A stretch of DNA of 64,000 nt from Pseudooceanicola endophyticus (GCF_018760365.1 NZ_JAHIAB010000010.1:62001-126000); one strand, 5' to 3'. Shown: positions 29,771-39,553, counted from the first letter of the stretch. Made by a program: numbers and translations. Notes: generated by a model from the sequence alone, not told the origin.

Positions 29771-30417
29771 AGAGAACCCTCGACCCGCGCGGCATCCAGC
29801 TTGAGCCGGGTCATGAACGCCTTGGAGATATGGGTGCGCAGCGCCTCGGCGGCCTTGGCCTCGTCATGGGCGGCAATGGCACGCACGATGGCGTCATGTT
29901 CGGCCAGCGCATCGCCGCCACGCCCTTCCGCCGCCAGCGAGGTCGTCGCCAGCAGCGCCATGGAGCGGTGCACCAGGTCAAGCTGCTGCACCAGGAAGCG
30001 GTTGTGGGACGCCAGGTGGATCTGGTGGTGGAAGCGCCGGTTCGCCCGCGCCAGCGCCGAGGGGTCGTCCATCAGCTTGCGGTCGTCCTGCACCATGTCC
30101 TGAAGCACCCGCACCTCTTCGGCAGAGGCATGGCGCGCGGCCAGGCGCGCGGCCAGCGCCTCCAGCTCGGCGCGCACGACGTAAAGCTCCGAAAGCTGGT
30201 TGTGATCCAGCGATGCCACGATCAGCGAACGTCCGTCGCGGGTCAGCAGCGCCTGGGTTTCCAGCCGTTGCAGGGCTTCGCGGATCGGGGTGCGCGAGAC
30301 GCCGAAACGCTCGGCCAGCTCGCTTTCCACCAGCCGGTCGCCGGGGCGGTAGACACCGACGTCAATGGCTTCGAGGATCAGCGAATAGGCGTCGCCCTGG
30401 GCGGGTTTGCTGGCCAT
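29767..30417 (-). CDS. GntR family (FCD subfamily) transcriptional regulator
   Basis: This 216-residue regulator has an N-terminal winged helix (GVYRPGDRLVESELAERFGVSRTPIREALQRLE) and a C-terminal FCD helical ligand domain with the metal-site pattern of Asp and His residues (ANRRFHHQIHLASHN, LAEHDAIVRAIAAHD and RTHI). AGGAGG precedes the ATG. Its stop shares the tetramer CTAG with the stop of the convergent glycosyltransferase gene. FCD regulators often sense organic acids; the target is unknown. Confidence 0.92.
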   Translation of the reverse strand: MASKPAQGDAYSLILEAIDVGVYRPGDRLVESELAERFGVSRTPIREALQRLETQALLTRDGRSLIVASLDHNQLSELYVVRAELEALAARLAARHASAEEVRVLQDMVQDDRKLMDDPSALARANRRFHHQIHLASHNRFLVQQLDLVHRSMALLATTSLAAEGRGGDALAEHDAIVRAIAAHDEAKAAEALRTHISKAFMTRLKLDAARVEGSL

Positions 30418-30555
30418 GCAGGGCCTCCTTAACAAGTCCGCGCAGATTAGGCGGCGCGATTCCTCATGGCAAGCGCCCGGGAACCGCGTGGTTTCCGCAG
30501 GGCCGGTGCTGTCGCCCGCTTGCGCCGGACGAAGCCGCGCACTAGCGTCCGCGCC

Positions 30556-31200
30556 ATGCTTCAGCAATCCTTCTCTCACGTCACCACCTGGGTCTTCGAC
30601 CTCGATAACACCCTTTATCCGCCCGAGGCGCGGCTTTTCGATCAAATCGAGGTGCGCATGACCCGCTGGGTGATGGACACGCTCAAGGTCGATCACGCCG
30701 AGGCCGACCGGCTGCGCGCCGCCTACTGGCGCGATCACGGCACCACGCTGGCCGGTTTGATGCGCGAACACGACGTCGATCCCGGCCCCTATCTGGTCGA
30801 GGTGCATGACATCGACATGAGCCCGCTGCGCCCCGATCCGGAGCTGGCCGCCCATATCCGCGCCCTGCCCGGTCGCCGCATCGTCTATACCAACGGTTCC
30901 GCGCCCTATGCGGAACGGGTGCTGGAGGCGCGCGGCCTGAGCGGCCTGTTCGATGCGATCTACGGGGTCGAGCACGGCAACTACCTGCCCAAGCCCGATC
31001 ATGCCGCCTTCGAGACGGTCTTCGGCCTGGACGGGTTCGACCGCTCCAGGGGCGCCATGTTCGAGGACGATGCCCGCAACCTGGCCGTGCCCCATGCCAT
31101 GGGCCTGCGCTGCGTCCATGTCGCCCCCGAAGCCGCCCCGGCGGCGCATATCCACCACCACACCGATGACCTGAGCGGTTTTCTGGCGCAACTCGTCTGA
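30556..31200 (+). CDS. HAD-family pyrimidine 5'-nucleotidase
   Basis: This 214-residue haloacid-dehalogenase hydrolase is of the SDT1/pyrimidine nucleotidase type. HAD motif I is FDLDNTLYPPEARLFDQIE (Asp nucleophile at about 15), motif II YTNGSAPYAERVLEARGL, motif III Lys in YLPKPDHAAFE, and motif IV FEDDARNL. The cap domain between motifs I and II is about 80 residues. It likely dephosphorylates nucleoside monophosphates such as UMP or CMP. The ATG at 30556 gives the family-typical N-terminus. Confidence 0.93.
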   Translation: MLQQSFSHVTTWVFDLDNTLYPPEARLFDQIEVRMTRWVMDTLKVDHAEADRLRAAYWRDHGTTLAGLMREHDVDPGPYLVEVHDIDMSPLRPDPELAAHIRALPGRRIVYTNGSAPYAERVLEARGLSGLFDAIYGVEHGNYLPKPDHAAFETVFGLDGFDRSRGAMFEDDARNLAVPHAMGLRCVHVAPEAAPAAHIHHHTDDLSGFLAQLV

Positions 31201-31285
31201 AAGTGGCGGAACGGGACAGCTTGTCGCCTTGACCGTGCGCATGGCACACTCCATCTGCGCCGGAACGTGACAACAGGAGGCTCAC

Positions 31286-31522
31286 ATGTCCGCACCCCCC
31301 GCCGCCCCGAAGGGCTGGTTCTACAAGATCCCCGTCATCGGCTGGATGGCCCGGGACCTGGCGCGCGACTTTCACGGCAACATCTATTACGCCCTGATCG
31401 CCGTGCTGACGCTGCTGGTCGTGGCGGTGAAGATCTGGGGCCTGGTGGCCCTGGGCCTGACCGCCGTCCTGCTGACGCCGGTGATGTTCGTCATCCTGAT
31501 CCTGCTGACCCTGGGCGACTGA
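31286..31522 (+). CDS. Small two-TM membrane protein, unknown function
   Basis: This 78-residue protein has an amphipathic N-terminus with aromatic residues (GWFYKIPVIGWMARDLARD), then two hydrophobic helices (about 33-52 and 55-76) ending LLTLGD. AGGAGG precedes the ATG by 6 nt. I do not recognise a named family. It lies between the HAD hydrolase and the UbiH-type hydroxylase, all on one strand. Confidence 0.8.
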   Translation: MSAPPAAPKGWFYKIPVIGWMARDLARDFHGNIYYALIAVLTLLVVAVKIWGLVALGLTAVLLTPVMFVILILLTLGD

Positions 31523-31612
31523 ACTGTCGCAGGTGGCGCGCGGGGCCTTTCCCCCGCCTGCCCGTCGGCCTAGAACCTGCCGGGAAGCAGCCCACCGCAG
31601 GAGAACCGGACC

Positions 31613-32812
31613 ATGGATGAACGCTACGATATCGTGATCTCGGGCGGGGGCGTCGCCGGTCTGGCGGCGGCCTGCATCTTCGGCGCGGAAGGGTTCAAGG
31701 TGCTCTGCCTCGACCCCACCCCCCCGGTCACCCTGCGCGAGGCCGCGGGATCGGACCTGCGCACCACCGCCTTCCTGCAACCGGCCCGCGCCCTGATGGA
31801 AGAGGCCGGCCTGTGGGAGGTCCTGGCCCCCCATGCCGCGCCACTGCAGATCATGCGCATCGTCGATGCCGGCGGCCCCGAGCCAGAGGCCCGCATCATC
31901 AAGGATTTCAACGCCTCCGACATCTCGGATCTGCCCTTCGGGTGGAACCTGCCGAACTGGCTGCTGCGCCGCGAGATGCTGGCGCGGCTGGAGGCTCTGC
32001 CCTCGGTCACCTTCCGCGCCGGGATCGGGACGAAGACCCTCTTCACCCGCGAGGCCGAGGCCATGGTGGGGCTGAGCGATGGCAGCAAGCTGCGCTGCAG
32101 ACTGGTGATCGCCGCCGACGGGCGCAATTCGCCGATGCGTCAGGCCGCCGGAATCGGCGTGAAGACGCGCCGCTACGGCCAGAAGGCCCTGGCCTTCGCG
32201 GTCACCCATCCGATCCCGCATCAGAACGTCTCGACCGAGGTGCACCGCAGCGGCGGGCCCTTCACCCTTGTGCCCCTGCCCGATTTCGAGGGCCGCCCCT
32301 CCTCGGCCATCGTCTGGATGGAAGACGGCGCGCGAGTGCAGGAGCTGGCCGCCATGGACGTGGAGGATTTCGAGGCCGAGATGCTGCGCCGGAGCACCGG
32401 GATCCTGGGCCCGCTGAAGCTGGAGACCCGCCGTTCGGTCTGGCCGATCATCAACCAGGTGGCCGAGCGCATGGCCGGGCAGCGGCTGGCGCTGATCGCC
32501 GAGGCCGCCCATGTGGTGCCCCCGATCGGTGCGCAGGGGCTGAACATGTCGCTGGGCGACATTCGGGTGCTGCGGGATCTGGCACTGAAGGATCGCGCCG
32601 GCCTCGGCAGTGTCGCCATGCTGGAGCGCTTCCACCAGGCCCGCCACCGCGAGGTCCAGATCCGCGCCGCCGGCATCGACATGCTGAACCGGGCCAGCCA
32701 GGTCTCGGCGCAGCCGCTGCGCGATCTGCGGGCAGCGGGGCTTTCCGCGCTTTATTCCGCAGCGCCGGTGCGCAAGGTGCTGATGCAGATGGGCCTGGGG
32801 GCGAAGGGGTAA
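31613..32812 (+). CDS. UbiH/UbiF/COQ6-family FAD-dependent hydroxylase
   Basis: This 399-residue flavoprotein monooxygenase is probably for ubiquinone ring hydroxylation. The FAD dinucleotide motif is GGGVAGLAAACIFGAEGF near 12-29, and the DG motif is VIAADGRNSPMRQAAGI. The third motif, normally GDAAH-x-x-P-x-x-G-Q-G, reads AEAAHVVPPIGAQGLN, so the Gly-Asp that contacts the FAD ribityl is Ala-Glu. AGGAG precedes the ATG. Which ring position it hydroxylates is not decidable from sequence. Confidence 0.88.
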   Translation: MDERYDIVISGGGVAGLAAACIFGAEGFKVLCLDPTPPVTLREAAGSDLRTTAFLQPARALMEEAGLWEVLAPHAAPLQIMRIVDAGGPEPEARIIKDFNASDISDLPFGWNLPNWLLRREMLARLEALPSVTFRAGIGTKTLFTREAEAMVGLSDGSKLRCRLVIAADGRNSPMRQAAGIGVKTRRYGQKALAFAVTHPIPHQNVSTEVHRSGGPFTLVPLPDFEGRPSSAIVWMEDGARVQELAAMDVEDFEAEMLRRSTGILGPLKLETRRSVWPIINQVAERMAGQRLALIAEAAHVVPPIGAQGLNMSLGDIRVLRDLALKDRAGLGSVAMLERFHQARHREVQIRAAGIDMLNRASQVSAQPLRDLRAAGLSALYSAAPVRKVLMQMGLGAKG

Positions 32813-32873
32813 GGGGGCTCTGCCCCCATCGGCCTGCGGCCGATTCCCCCGCCATATTTGAGGAAAGATGAAA
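32813..32873 (+). repeat. Dispersed palindromic repeat, class 1, complete copy
   Basis: Stem 1 GGGGGC-TCT-GCCCCC; stem 2 ATCGGCC-TGC-GGCCGAT; tail TCCCCCGCCATATTTGAGG then AAAGATGAAA. It starts at the ubiH-like stop and ends at the stop of the convergent Lrp gene, so it may also act as a bidirectional terminator. Confidence 0.8.
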
Positions 32874-33332
32874 TCAGCCGAGGGGGCCCGGCAGGCGCTC
32901 CTCGGTCAGCATGACGTTGGCATCGACGCTGCCGACGCCCGGCAGCGTCATGATGCGGCGGCGCAGGACGCGTTCGAAATCGGCAATGTCGCGGGCTGTG
33001 ACACGCAGGCGATAGTCGTAGGCGCCCAGGATGTGTTCGACCGTCTGGACCTCGGGGATGGCCATGATGGCGCGTTCGAAATCCTCCAGCGAGACCCGGC
33101 CCTTGGCGGCAAGCTTGATGCCCAGGAAGACCGTGACGCCGAAGCCGAGCGCGGCGAAGTCCAGATCCAGCTGGCGCCCGGCGATGGCGCCGGCCTCCTC
33201 CAAACGGCGGATGCGGCGCCAGGTGGCGGGCTGGGACAGCCCGAAGCGGCGTCCGAGCGCACCGGCGCTTTGCGTCGCGTCCTCGGCCAGGGCGCGCAGG
33301 ATCTTGCGGTCGATGGTATCGAGCTCGATCAT
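32874..33332 (-). CDS. Lrp/AsnC family regulator (second of a pair)
   Basis: This 152-residue regulator has an N-terminal HTH (MIELDTIDRKILRALAEDA ... QPATWRRIRRLEEAGAIAG) and a C-terminal RAM ligand domain (GVTVFLGIKLAAKG ... EHILGAYDYRLRVTARDIADFERVL). Its ATG overlaps the stop of the upstream paralogue by 4 bp (ATGA), so the two are co-translated. Possibly they form heteromers. The pair faces ilvC. Confidence 0.94.
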   Translation of the reverse strand: MIELDTIDRKILRALAEDATQSAGALGRRFGLSQPATWRRIRRLEEAGAIAGRQLDLDFAALGFGVTVFLGIKLAAKGRVSLEDFERAIMAIPEVQTVEHILGAYDYRLRVTARDIADFERVLRRRIMTLPGVGSVDANVMLTEERLPGPLG

Positions 33333-33790
33333 ATCGGCAGGCTTTCGTCGTACTTGATGCGCGCGATATGCATCAGCGCATCCAGGTCCGTGACATGGGG
33401 CAGATGCAGGATGCGTTCACGATAGATCTGCTGGTAATGCGCCAGATCCCGCGCGATCAGCCCCAGCCGCACATCGACCTGACCGAGGAAGGTCTGGATC
33501 TCCAGCACTTCGGGGATCTGGCGCGCCCGGGCGGCGAATTCATCGAAGGCCCGCGGCACCGACTTGTCCAGCGTTACCCGCAGCGAGACCTCGACCGTGT
33601 AGCCAAGCGCGCGCCAGTCGATCCGGGCGCGCGTGCCGCGGATGATCCCCGCCTCCTGCAGTTTCTCGATCCGGCGCCAGCAGGTCGCGGGGGCAAGCCC
33701 CGCCCGTTCCGCGATCTGTGCCGAAGAGGCGTGCGGATCCGCCTGCAACTGCCGCAAAATGCGCCGGTCCGTGTCGTCCAGAATAGCCAT
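33329..33790 (-). CDS. Lrp/AsnC family regulator (first of a pair)
   Basis: This 153-residue paralogue of the next gene has an HTH (MAILDDTDRRILRQLQADPHASSAQIAERAGLAPATCWRRI...) and a RAM domain (VEVSLRVTLDKSVP ... IQTFLGQVDVRLGLIARD). The start ATG at 33790 is preceded by GGAAAGATGAA from a class 1 repeat tail, its only visible ribosome site. It is divergent from ilvC with a 116-bp AT-rich gap, so control of branched-chain amino-acid synthesis is likely. Confidence 0.94.
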   Translation of the reverse strand: MAILDDTDRRILRQLQADPHASSAQIAERAGLAPATCWRRIEKLQEAGIIRGTRARIDWRALGYTVEVSLRVTLDKSVPRAFDEFAARARQIPEVLEIQTFLGQVDVRLGLIARDLAHYQQIYRERILHLPHVTDLDALMHIARIKYDESLPI

Positions 33791-33811
33791 TTCATCTTTC
33801 CAAAAATACGG
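33791..33811 (-). repeat. Class 1 repeat tail at the start of the Lrp gene
   Basis: Read on the minus strand it is CCGTATTTTTGGAAAGATGAA immediately followed by ATG. It matches the tails near 24790, 24840, 32850 and 48840. Confidence 0.6.
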
Positions 33812-33816
33812 AATAG

Positions 33817-34929
<1,113 letters not shown>

Positions 34930-34954
34930 TCCCTTCGGGACCCGGTTTCACGGA

Positions 34955-34984
34955 AGGCCCTGCCGCTTGCGGCAGGGCCTTTTC
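34955..34984 (+). terminator. Terminator after ilvC
   Basis: AAGGCCCTGCCG / CGGCAGGGCCTT with loop CTTG is followed by TT and CCGTTT. Confidence 0.9.
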
Positions 34985-35225
34985 CGTTTCCCGCGCCGAC
35001 TGGACAGGCCGCGACCGGCAGCGCCCGGGGCGGTCCGCTCGCGCCAGGGATGTGCGCCCCGCGAAAGGCCTTTTTCTTAAGCTCCGGGATCGCTCCCGGG
35101 GTGTGCAATTCCTGCAAGCCTGCGGTCACGCAGTTGCTCCTTGCCGGGGCCCGGGCATGGGGCTAACCGTCGCACCTTGTCAGCCCGGCCAATGGGGTAG
35201 CGGGCAGAAACGAAAGGGCTTTTTC
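34985..35225. other. Non-coding gap upstream of the bestrophin-like gene
   Basis: About 240 bp have no recognisable gene. An in-frame extension of the downstream gene through this stretch is possible but lacks similarity to the family, so I treat it as leader sequence. Confidence 0.55.
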
Positions 35226-36077
35226 GTGATCCTCCGCAAGCGACCCAGCATGCTCGGGCTGTTTTTCGTCCTCAAGGGATCGGTCATCCAGCGAATCTGG
35301 ATGCAGGTCACCGCGATCTTCCTGATCGGGATCGCCGTGGTCTGGGCGCACCGCAACCTCGACGGGGTCGTGCCGGGGCTGGATCCGACGCCCTTCAGCC
35401 TGATCGGGGTCGCACTGTCGATCTTCCTCAGCTTCCGCAACGGCGCCTGCTACGACCGCTGGTGGGAGGCGCGCAAGCTCTGGGGGCTGATGATCCAGAC
35501 CGCCCGCGACATCCAGCGCCAGTCGGTCGTGCTGGAGGGCACGCCGGAGCGCCGCCAGCTGCTGCTTTCCCTGGTCGATTTCGCCCGCCGCTCGGGCAGC
35601 CAGCTGCGCGGCAAGCCCGAGGCGAAAAGCGCCGACGACGCTCTGGCCGAGGCCACCCGCGTCCTCTCCAAGCTGGAGACCCAGGGCCGGCTCAGCCATG
35701 TGCAGGCGCTGGTGCTGCATGAAAGCCTCAATCGCATGAACGCCGCCCTGCTGGGCTGCGAGCGGCTGGCCAACACGCCCGTCCCCTTCGCCTACACGCT
35801 GCTTCTGCACCGCACCGCCTATATCTACTGCACCATCCTGCCGGTCGGCTTCGTCGACACGCTGGGCTGGGTGGCGCCCTTCGTCTCTGCGCTGGTGGCC
35901 TATGCCTTCTTCGGCCTCGATGCCCTCGCCGAGGAGCTGGAAGAGCCCTTCTCGGGCCAGCTGAACGCGCTGCCGCTCTCGGCCTATGCCACCACGGTGG
36001 AAATTTCGATGCGCCGCGCCCTTGGCGATACCGAGCTGCCCGAACCGCCGAAGGCCGTGAATTTCGTTCTGAGCTGA
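35226..36077 (+). CDS. Bestrophin-like/UPF0187 membrane protein
   Basis: This 283-residue protein starts at a GTG giving (V)ILRKRPSMLGLFFVLKGSVIQRI, which fits the family N-terminus. A first TM helix (about 25-45, MQVTAIFLIGIAVVW) is followed by the hallmark FRNGACYDRWWEARKLWGLMIQTARDI, two central helices (RTAYIYCTILPVGFVDTLGW and VAPFVSALVAYAFFGLDALAEELEEPF), the bestrophin Ca-clasp-like acidic run, and a C-terminal tail. Bacterial bestrophins form pentameric ion channels, often cation-selective. GTG chosen over an ATG 70 bp upstream on family grounds. Confidence 0.88.
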   Translation: MILRKRPSMLGLFFVLKGSVIQRIWMQVTAIFLIGIAVVWAHRNLDGVVPGLDPTPFSLIGVALSIFLSFRNGACYDRWWEARKLWGLMIQTARDIQRQSVVLEGTPERRQLLLSLVDFARRSGSQLRGKPEAKSADDALAEATRVLSKLETQGRLSHVQALVLHESLNRMNAALLGCERLANTPVPFAYTLLLHRTAYIYCTILPVGFVDTLGWVAPFVSALVAYAFFGLDALAEELEEPFSGQLNALPLSAYATTVEISMRRALGDTELPEPPKAVNFVLS

Positions 36078-36141
36078 GCGGTCTTGCAGCTTCCCGCCCG
36101 GCGCACTAGGAACTCCGACTTTCTGGACAGGGAGAGTCGGC

Positions 36142-37392
36142 ATGGACGCAGTGACGCTGGGCGTGGATTTCGGGACCTCCAACTCGGCTGCGGCCGTGGT
36201 CGAGAACGGGCAGCTTCGCCGCCTGCCCATCGAGGACGGTGCAGAGACCCTGCCCACGGCCGTCTTCTTCCCCACCGGGGGCGGTCGGATGCTGATCGGC
36301 GAGGCCGCTGGCCATGCCCTGATCGAGGGCGAGGACGGGCGTTACATGCGGGCGCTGAAAAGCGTCCTCGGCACCCCCCTCTTCCATGAGAAACGCCTGA
36401 TCGGCGGCAAGCGCCAGACCCTGTCCGACGTGGTCACCGCCTTCCTGTTCCGCCTGCGCGAACGCGCCGAGGCGGAGCTGGGGCGCAAGGTCTCGGGCGT
36501 GCTGTCGGGGCGGCCGGTGCATTTCCACTCGGCCGATCCGGCGCGCGATGCCCAGGCCGAGGCCGACCTGCGCGGCTGCTACGAGGCCGCCGGCTTCACC
36601 GATATCTCTTTCCTCAATGAACCCGAGGCCGCCGCGCGCGCCTCGCTCGGCACCGGGCATCCCGGAGAGGTCGGGCTGGTGGTCGATATCGGCGGCGGCA
36701 CCTCGGACTTCACGCTGTTCCGCACCGGCGACTCGGGGATCGAGGTCCTGGCCAGCCACGGCATCCGGCTGGGCGGCACCGATTTCGACAGCGCGATCTC
36801 GCTGTCCCATGCCATGCCGCTGCTGGGCCATGGCGGCCAGCTGAAGCGAGAGATGGGCGCGGGCCTGCTGCCGATGCCGGTGGCGGTCTATGCCGACCTG
36901 TCGACCTGGGCCAAGATCCCCTTCCTCTACACCCCCGAGACCCGCCGCGCCGTGGCACATCTGCTGCGCGACGCGGTGGAGCCCGAGAAGGTCGCGCGCC
37001 TTGCGGAGGTGCTGGAGCACGAACTGGGCCACGAGCTGGCCTTCGCGGTGGAAAAGGGCAAGATCCGCGCCAATGGCCTTGAGGGCGGCGAGGCGATGAT
37101 CCGCATGACGATGATCAAGCGCGGCCTGGGCGCCCCTGTCACCCCCGGCACGCTGGCCGCGGCGCTGGAAGATGCGCGCAATGCCCTGCTGAAGGCTGCC
37201 GCCGAGACGCTGGAGATGGCGGGGATGAGCCCCGCGCAGGTCGATGCGGTGATCCTGGTCGGCGGCTCCAGCCTGATGCGGATGGTGGGCGACGTGGCCC
37301 GCACCCTCTGCCCCGAAGCGCGGATCGAGACCTCCGAGGCCTTTACCGCCGTGGTCGACGGGCTGGCGCTGACGCTGGCGGACGGACGCTAG
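36142..37392 (+). CDS. Hsp70-family protein (YegD type, lacking substrate domain)
   Basis: This 416-residue actin/Hsp70-fold ATPase has phosphate 1 LGVDFGTSNSAAAVVE, phosphate 2 LVVDIGGGTSDFTLF, and the adenosine motif VILVGGSSLMRMVG near 373. It ends after the nucleotide-binding domain, so there is no canonical peptide-binding domain, as in YegD. No dnaJ or grpE is nearby. The chaperone role is uncertain. The ATG at 36142 follows GGGAGAG. Confidence 0.9.
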   Translation: MDAVTLGVDFGTSNSAAAVVENGQLRRLPIEDGAETLPTAVFFPTGGGRMLIGEAAGHALIEGEDGRYMRALKSVLGTPLFHEKRLIGGKRQTLSDVVTAFLFRLRERAEAELGRKVSGVLSGRPVHFHSADPARDAQAEADLRGCYEAAGFTDISFLNEPEAAARASLGTGHPGEVGLVVDIGGGTSDFTLFRTGDSGIEVLASHGIRLGGTDFDSAISLSHAMPLLGHGGQLKREMGAGLLPMPVAVYADLSTWAKIPFLYTPETRRAVAHLLRDAVEPEKVARLAEVLEHELGHELAFAVEKGKIRANGLEGGEAMIRMTMIKRGLGAPVTPGTLAAALEDARNALLKAAAETLEMAGMSPAQVDAVILVGGSSLMRMVGDVARTLCPEARIETSEAFTAVVDGLALTLADGR

Positions 37393-37407
37393 GCCCGAAG
37401 GCGGGCC

Positions 37408-38415
37408 TCAGGCCCGCCCCGCCTGCACCGCCTGCCACAGCCGGATCGCCTGCGCGGTGCCCGCGACATCGTGGACCCGCACCATCTGCACCCCCTGGGC
37501 AATCCCCGCCAGCGCCACGGCGATGGAGCCGGGATCACGCTCGCTCGGCGTGGTGGTCTGGCCCACGGTGCCGATGAAGCGCTTGCGCGACACCCCCAGC
37601 AGAATGGCGCAGCCCAGCCCGTGGAACAGCGACAGCCGGTTCAGGATCTGCAGGTTGTGGCCGACGTCCTTGGCAAAGCCGATGCCCGGATCGGCCAGGA
37701 TGCGGGCGCGGGGAATGCCGGCGGCCTCGACCGCGTCGATGCGCTCGGCCAGCTCGTCATAGGTGTCCAGCAGCGCGTTGTCGAACTGCGGGTCGATATG
37801 CATGTCCTCGGGGGCGCGGCGCATATGCATGACGCAGACCGGTGCGGCCAGCGCGGCAGCCAGCGGCGCCAGCGCGGGATCGAAGGCAAAGCCCGAAACA
37901 TCGTTGATCAGCTGGCCCCCGGCGGCCAGCGCGGCCTTCGCCACCCCGGCCTTTCGGGTGTCGATGGAGATCGGCACGCCCAGCGGCGCGATCCGTTCGA
38001 TGGCCGGCGCGGTGCGGGCGATCTCTTCCGCCACCGGGACCTCGGCGGATCCGGGGCGGGTGCTTTCGCCGCCCACGTCGATCATGTCGGCCCCGGCGGC
38101 AATCATCGCCCGGGCATGGGCAAGGGCCGCGTCCGGCGCATCGTGGCTGCCCCCGTCCGAGAAACTGTCGGGCGTCACGTTCAGGATGCCCATCACCCGG
38201 GGCACATCCAGCGACAGGCCGGCAATCGCGGGGCGCGGGCGGCAGATGCGGCGCTGCCAGTCCTCGGGCAGCTGATCGGCGGGCAGGACCTGCGCCCCCT
38301 CCCGCGTCAGCCGTTCGACATGGGTGAACCACAGCGGGCCGCCACAGAGCGGCAGCGCCCCTTCGGGACGGGGAAGGCCCCCCTGCGGGATCGGGCGGTA
38401 ATAGACCTTGGTCAT
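37408..38415 (-). CDS. folP: Dihydropteroate synthase (N-terminally extended)
   Basis: This 335-residue enzyme condenses pterin diphosphate with p-aminobenzoate. The TIM-barrel signature is MGILNVTPDSFSDGG (about 75-90) and MIDVGGESTRPGS (about 110-123), with later motifs ISIDTRK, INDVSGF, DPGIGFAKD and GVSRKRFIG. The first 70 residues (YYRPIPQGG...) are an extension not present in E. coli FolP. It lies 11 bp after folB on the same strand. Confidence 0.96.
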   Translation of the reverse strand: MTKVYYRPIPQGGLPRPEGALPLCGGPLWFTHVERLTREGAQVLPADQLPEDWQRRICRPRPAIAGLSLDVPRVMGILNVTPDSFSDGGSHDAPDAALAHARAMIAAGADMIDVGGESTRPGSAEVPVAEEIARTAPAIERIAPLGVPISIDTRKAGVAKAALAAGGQLINDVSGFAFDPALAPLAAALAAPVCVMHMRRAPEDMHIDPQFDNALLDTYDELAERIDAVEAAGIPRARILADPGIGFAKDVGHNLQILNRLSLFHGLGCAILLGVSRKRFIGTVGQTTTPSERDPGSIAVALAGIAQGVQMVRVHDVAGTAQAIRLWQAVQAGRA

Positions 38416-38426
38416 GAGAGCATCCT

Positions 38427-39365
38427 TCAGGGCAGCGGCAGCACCGGCGTATCGGCCGACACCTTCAGCAGCGACACGCCCTCGGGTGCCTCGGCCTCGG
38501 CGCCGATCAGCAGCAGACCCGAGGCCTGCATCTGCCCCGCGAACCAGCGGGCCAGCCCGGTGCCGTCACCCACCGCATCGGGGCGATCCCCGGCGGCGTC
38601 CAGCACGATCTTCGAGGGCGCCCAGAGGCAAAGCTGGCGCTGCTTCATCGCCCAGTCGATCTCGGTCCGGGTGTTGACGACCACGCAGCGGCGATCCCGG
38701 GCCGCCAGAAGCCAGGCCGCCTGTTCGATGGCCAGCAGGTCGATCCGGCGCTGCACCGGTGCAGAGGGCGCCTGGGGCGGCACCACGGCGCCGCGCCCGC
38801 AGGTCAGGATCACCGGGCGCCCTGCCCGCTCCAGCTGGTCAAGCCAGGTCGGCAGATGCGCCGAGGCAGCGGCCCCGGCCCCCAGGAAGACGACCAGCGG
38901 ATGGGGAATGCCCTTCAGCTGCTCTTCCTCAAGCTGGGGCAGCGCATCGCCACGCGCACGCACGATCTCGACCCCCAGGGCGCCGGGGCCGCGATCCAGC
39001 TTCTCGATCCGGATGAAGGCGCGCTGCGCCATGGGCTCGGCCAGGATGCGGGCGGCGATGCGCTCGGCCAGGGTTTCCAGCAGGTTCAGCCGCTCGGCGG
39101 CAAGCTCTGCGGCGATGGCCTCGGTCACCTTGTCGTAGGACAGGATCCGGTCGACGTCATCCTCCAGCGGGCCGGGATCGTGACGGACCTCGACCACGAT
39201 GTTGAAGCGCAGCCGCTGGCGGTGGCCGCGTTCCTGCTGGAAGGCGCCGATCTCGACCTCGACGGGATAGTCGCGCAGGGAAATGCGGTCCGCCGGCGTG
39301 TCGCCGCTCAGGGCCTCGGATCGCTCGATCGGGTGGCCGAAGGCCTGGGTAATCTGGTCGCTCAT
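38427..39365 (-). CDS. folB: Dihydroneopterin aldolase fused to amino-acid-kinase-like domain
   Basis: This 312-residue protein is about 2.5 times normal FolB length. Residues about 25-140 are FolB-like (DRISLRDYPVEVEIGAFQQE, catalytic Lys in RILSYDKVTEAIAAELA, LLETLAERIAARIL). Residues about 155-310 contain LVVFLGAGAAASAHLPTWLDQLE, RPVILTCGRGA, RRIDLLAIEQAAWLLAA and a C-terminal GTGLARWFAGQMQASGLLLIGAEA. These look like a degenerate amino-acid-kinase fold as in the MfnE or dihydropterin-kinase-like proteins. It is in an operon with folP. The role of the C-terminal part is unknown. Confidence 0.88.
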   Translation of the reverse strand: MSDQITQAFGHPIERSEALSGDTPADRISLRDYPVEVEIGAFQQERGHRQRLRFNIVVEVRHDPGPLEDDVDRILSYDKVTEAIAAELAAERLNLLETLAERIAARILAEPMAQRAFIRIEKLDRGPGALGVEIVRARGDALPQLEEEQLKGIPHPLVVFLGAGAAASAHLPTWLDQLERAGRPVILTCGRGAVVPPQAPSAPVQRRIDLLAIEQAAWLLAARDRRCVVVNTRTEIDWAMKQRQLCLWAPSKIVLDAAGDRPDAVGDGTGLARWFAGQMQASGLLLIGAEAEAPEGVSLLKVSADTPVLPLP

Positions 39366-39496
39366 GCTTCCCCCGGAATTCTTGCGGCCTACATGACGCA
39401 GCTTGGCCCGAAAGGCAAAGCACCCGCCCCGCGAAAAGAGACATTCCGGACCGAACTTCCGTCACGATCGGAAACATCCGCCCCCCGGAAATGGAA

Positions 39497-39520
39497 AAAG
39501 GGCCCGCCTGGGCCCTTTGC
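39497..39520 (-). terminator. Terminator of the cell-wall hydrolase gene
   Basis: AAAGGGCCC / GGGCCCTTT with a 4-nt loop is, on the minus strand, followed by TTCC. Confidence 0.7.
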
Positions 39521-39553
39521 GAAACGTGCCGGATTGCACGTGGTTGGGTGGAT

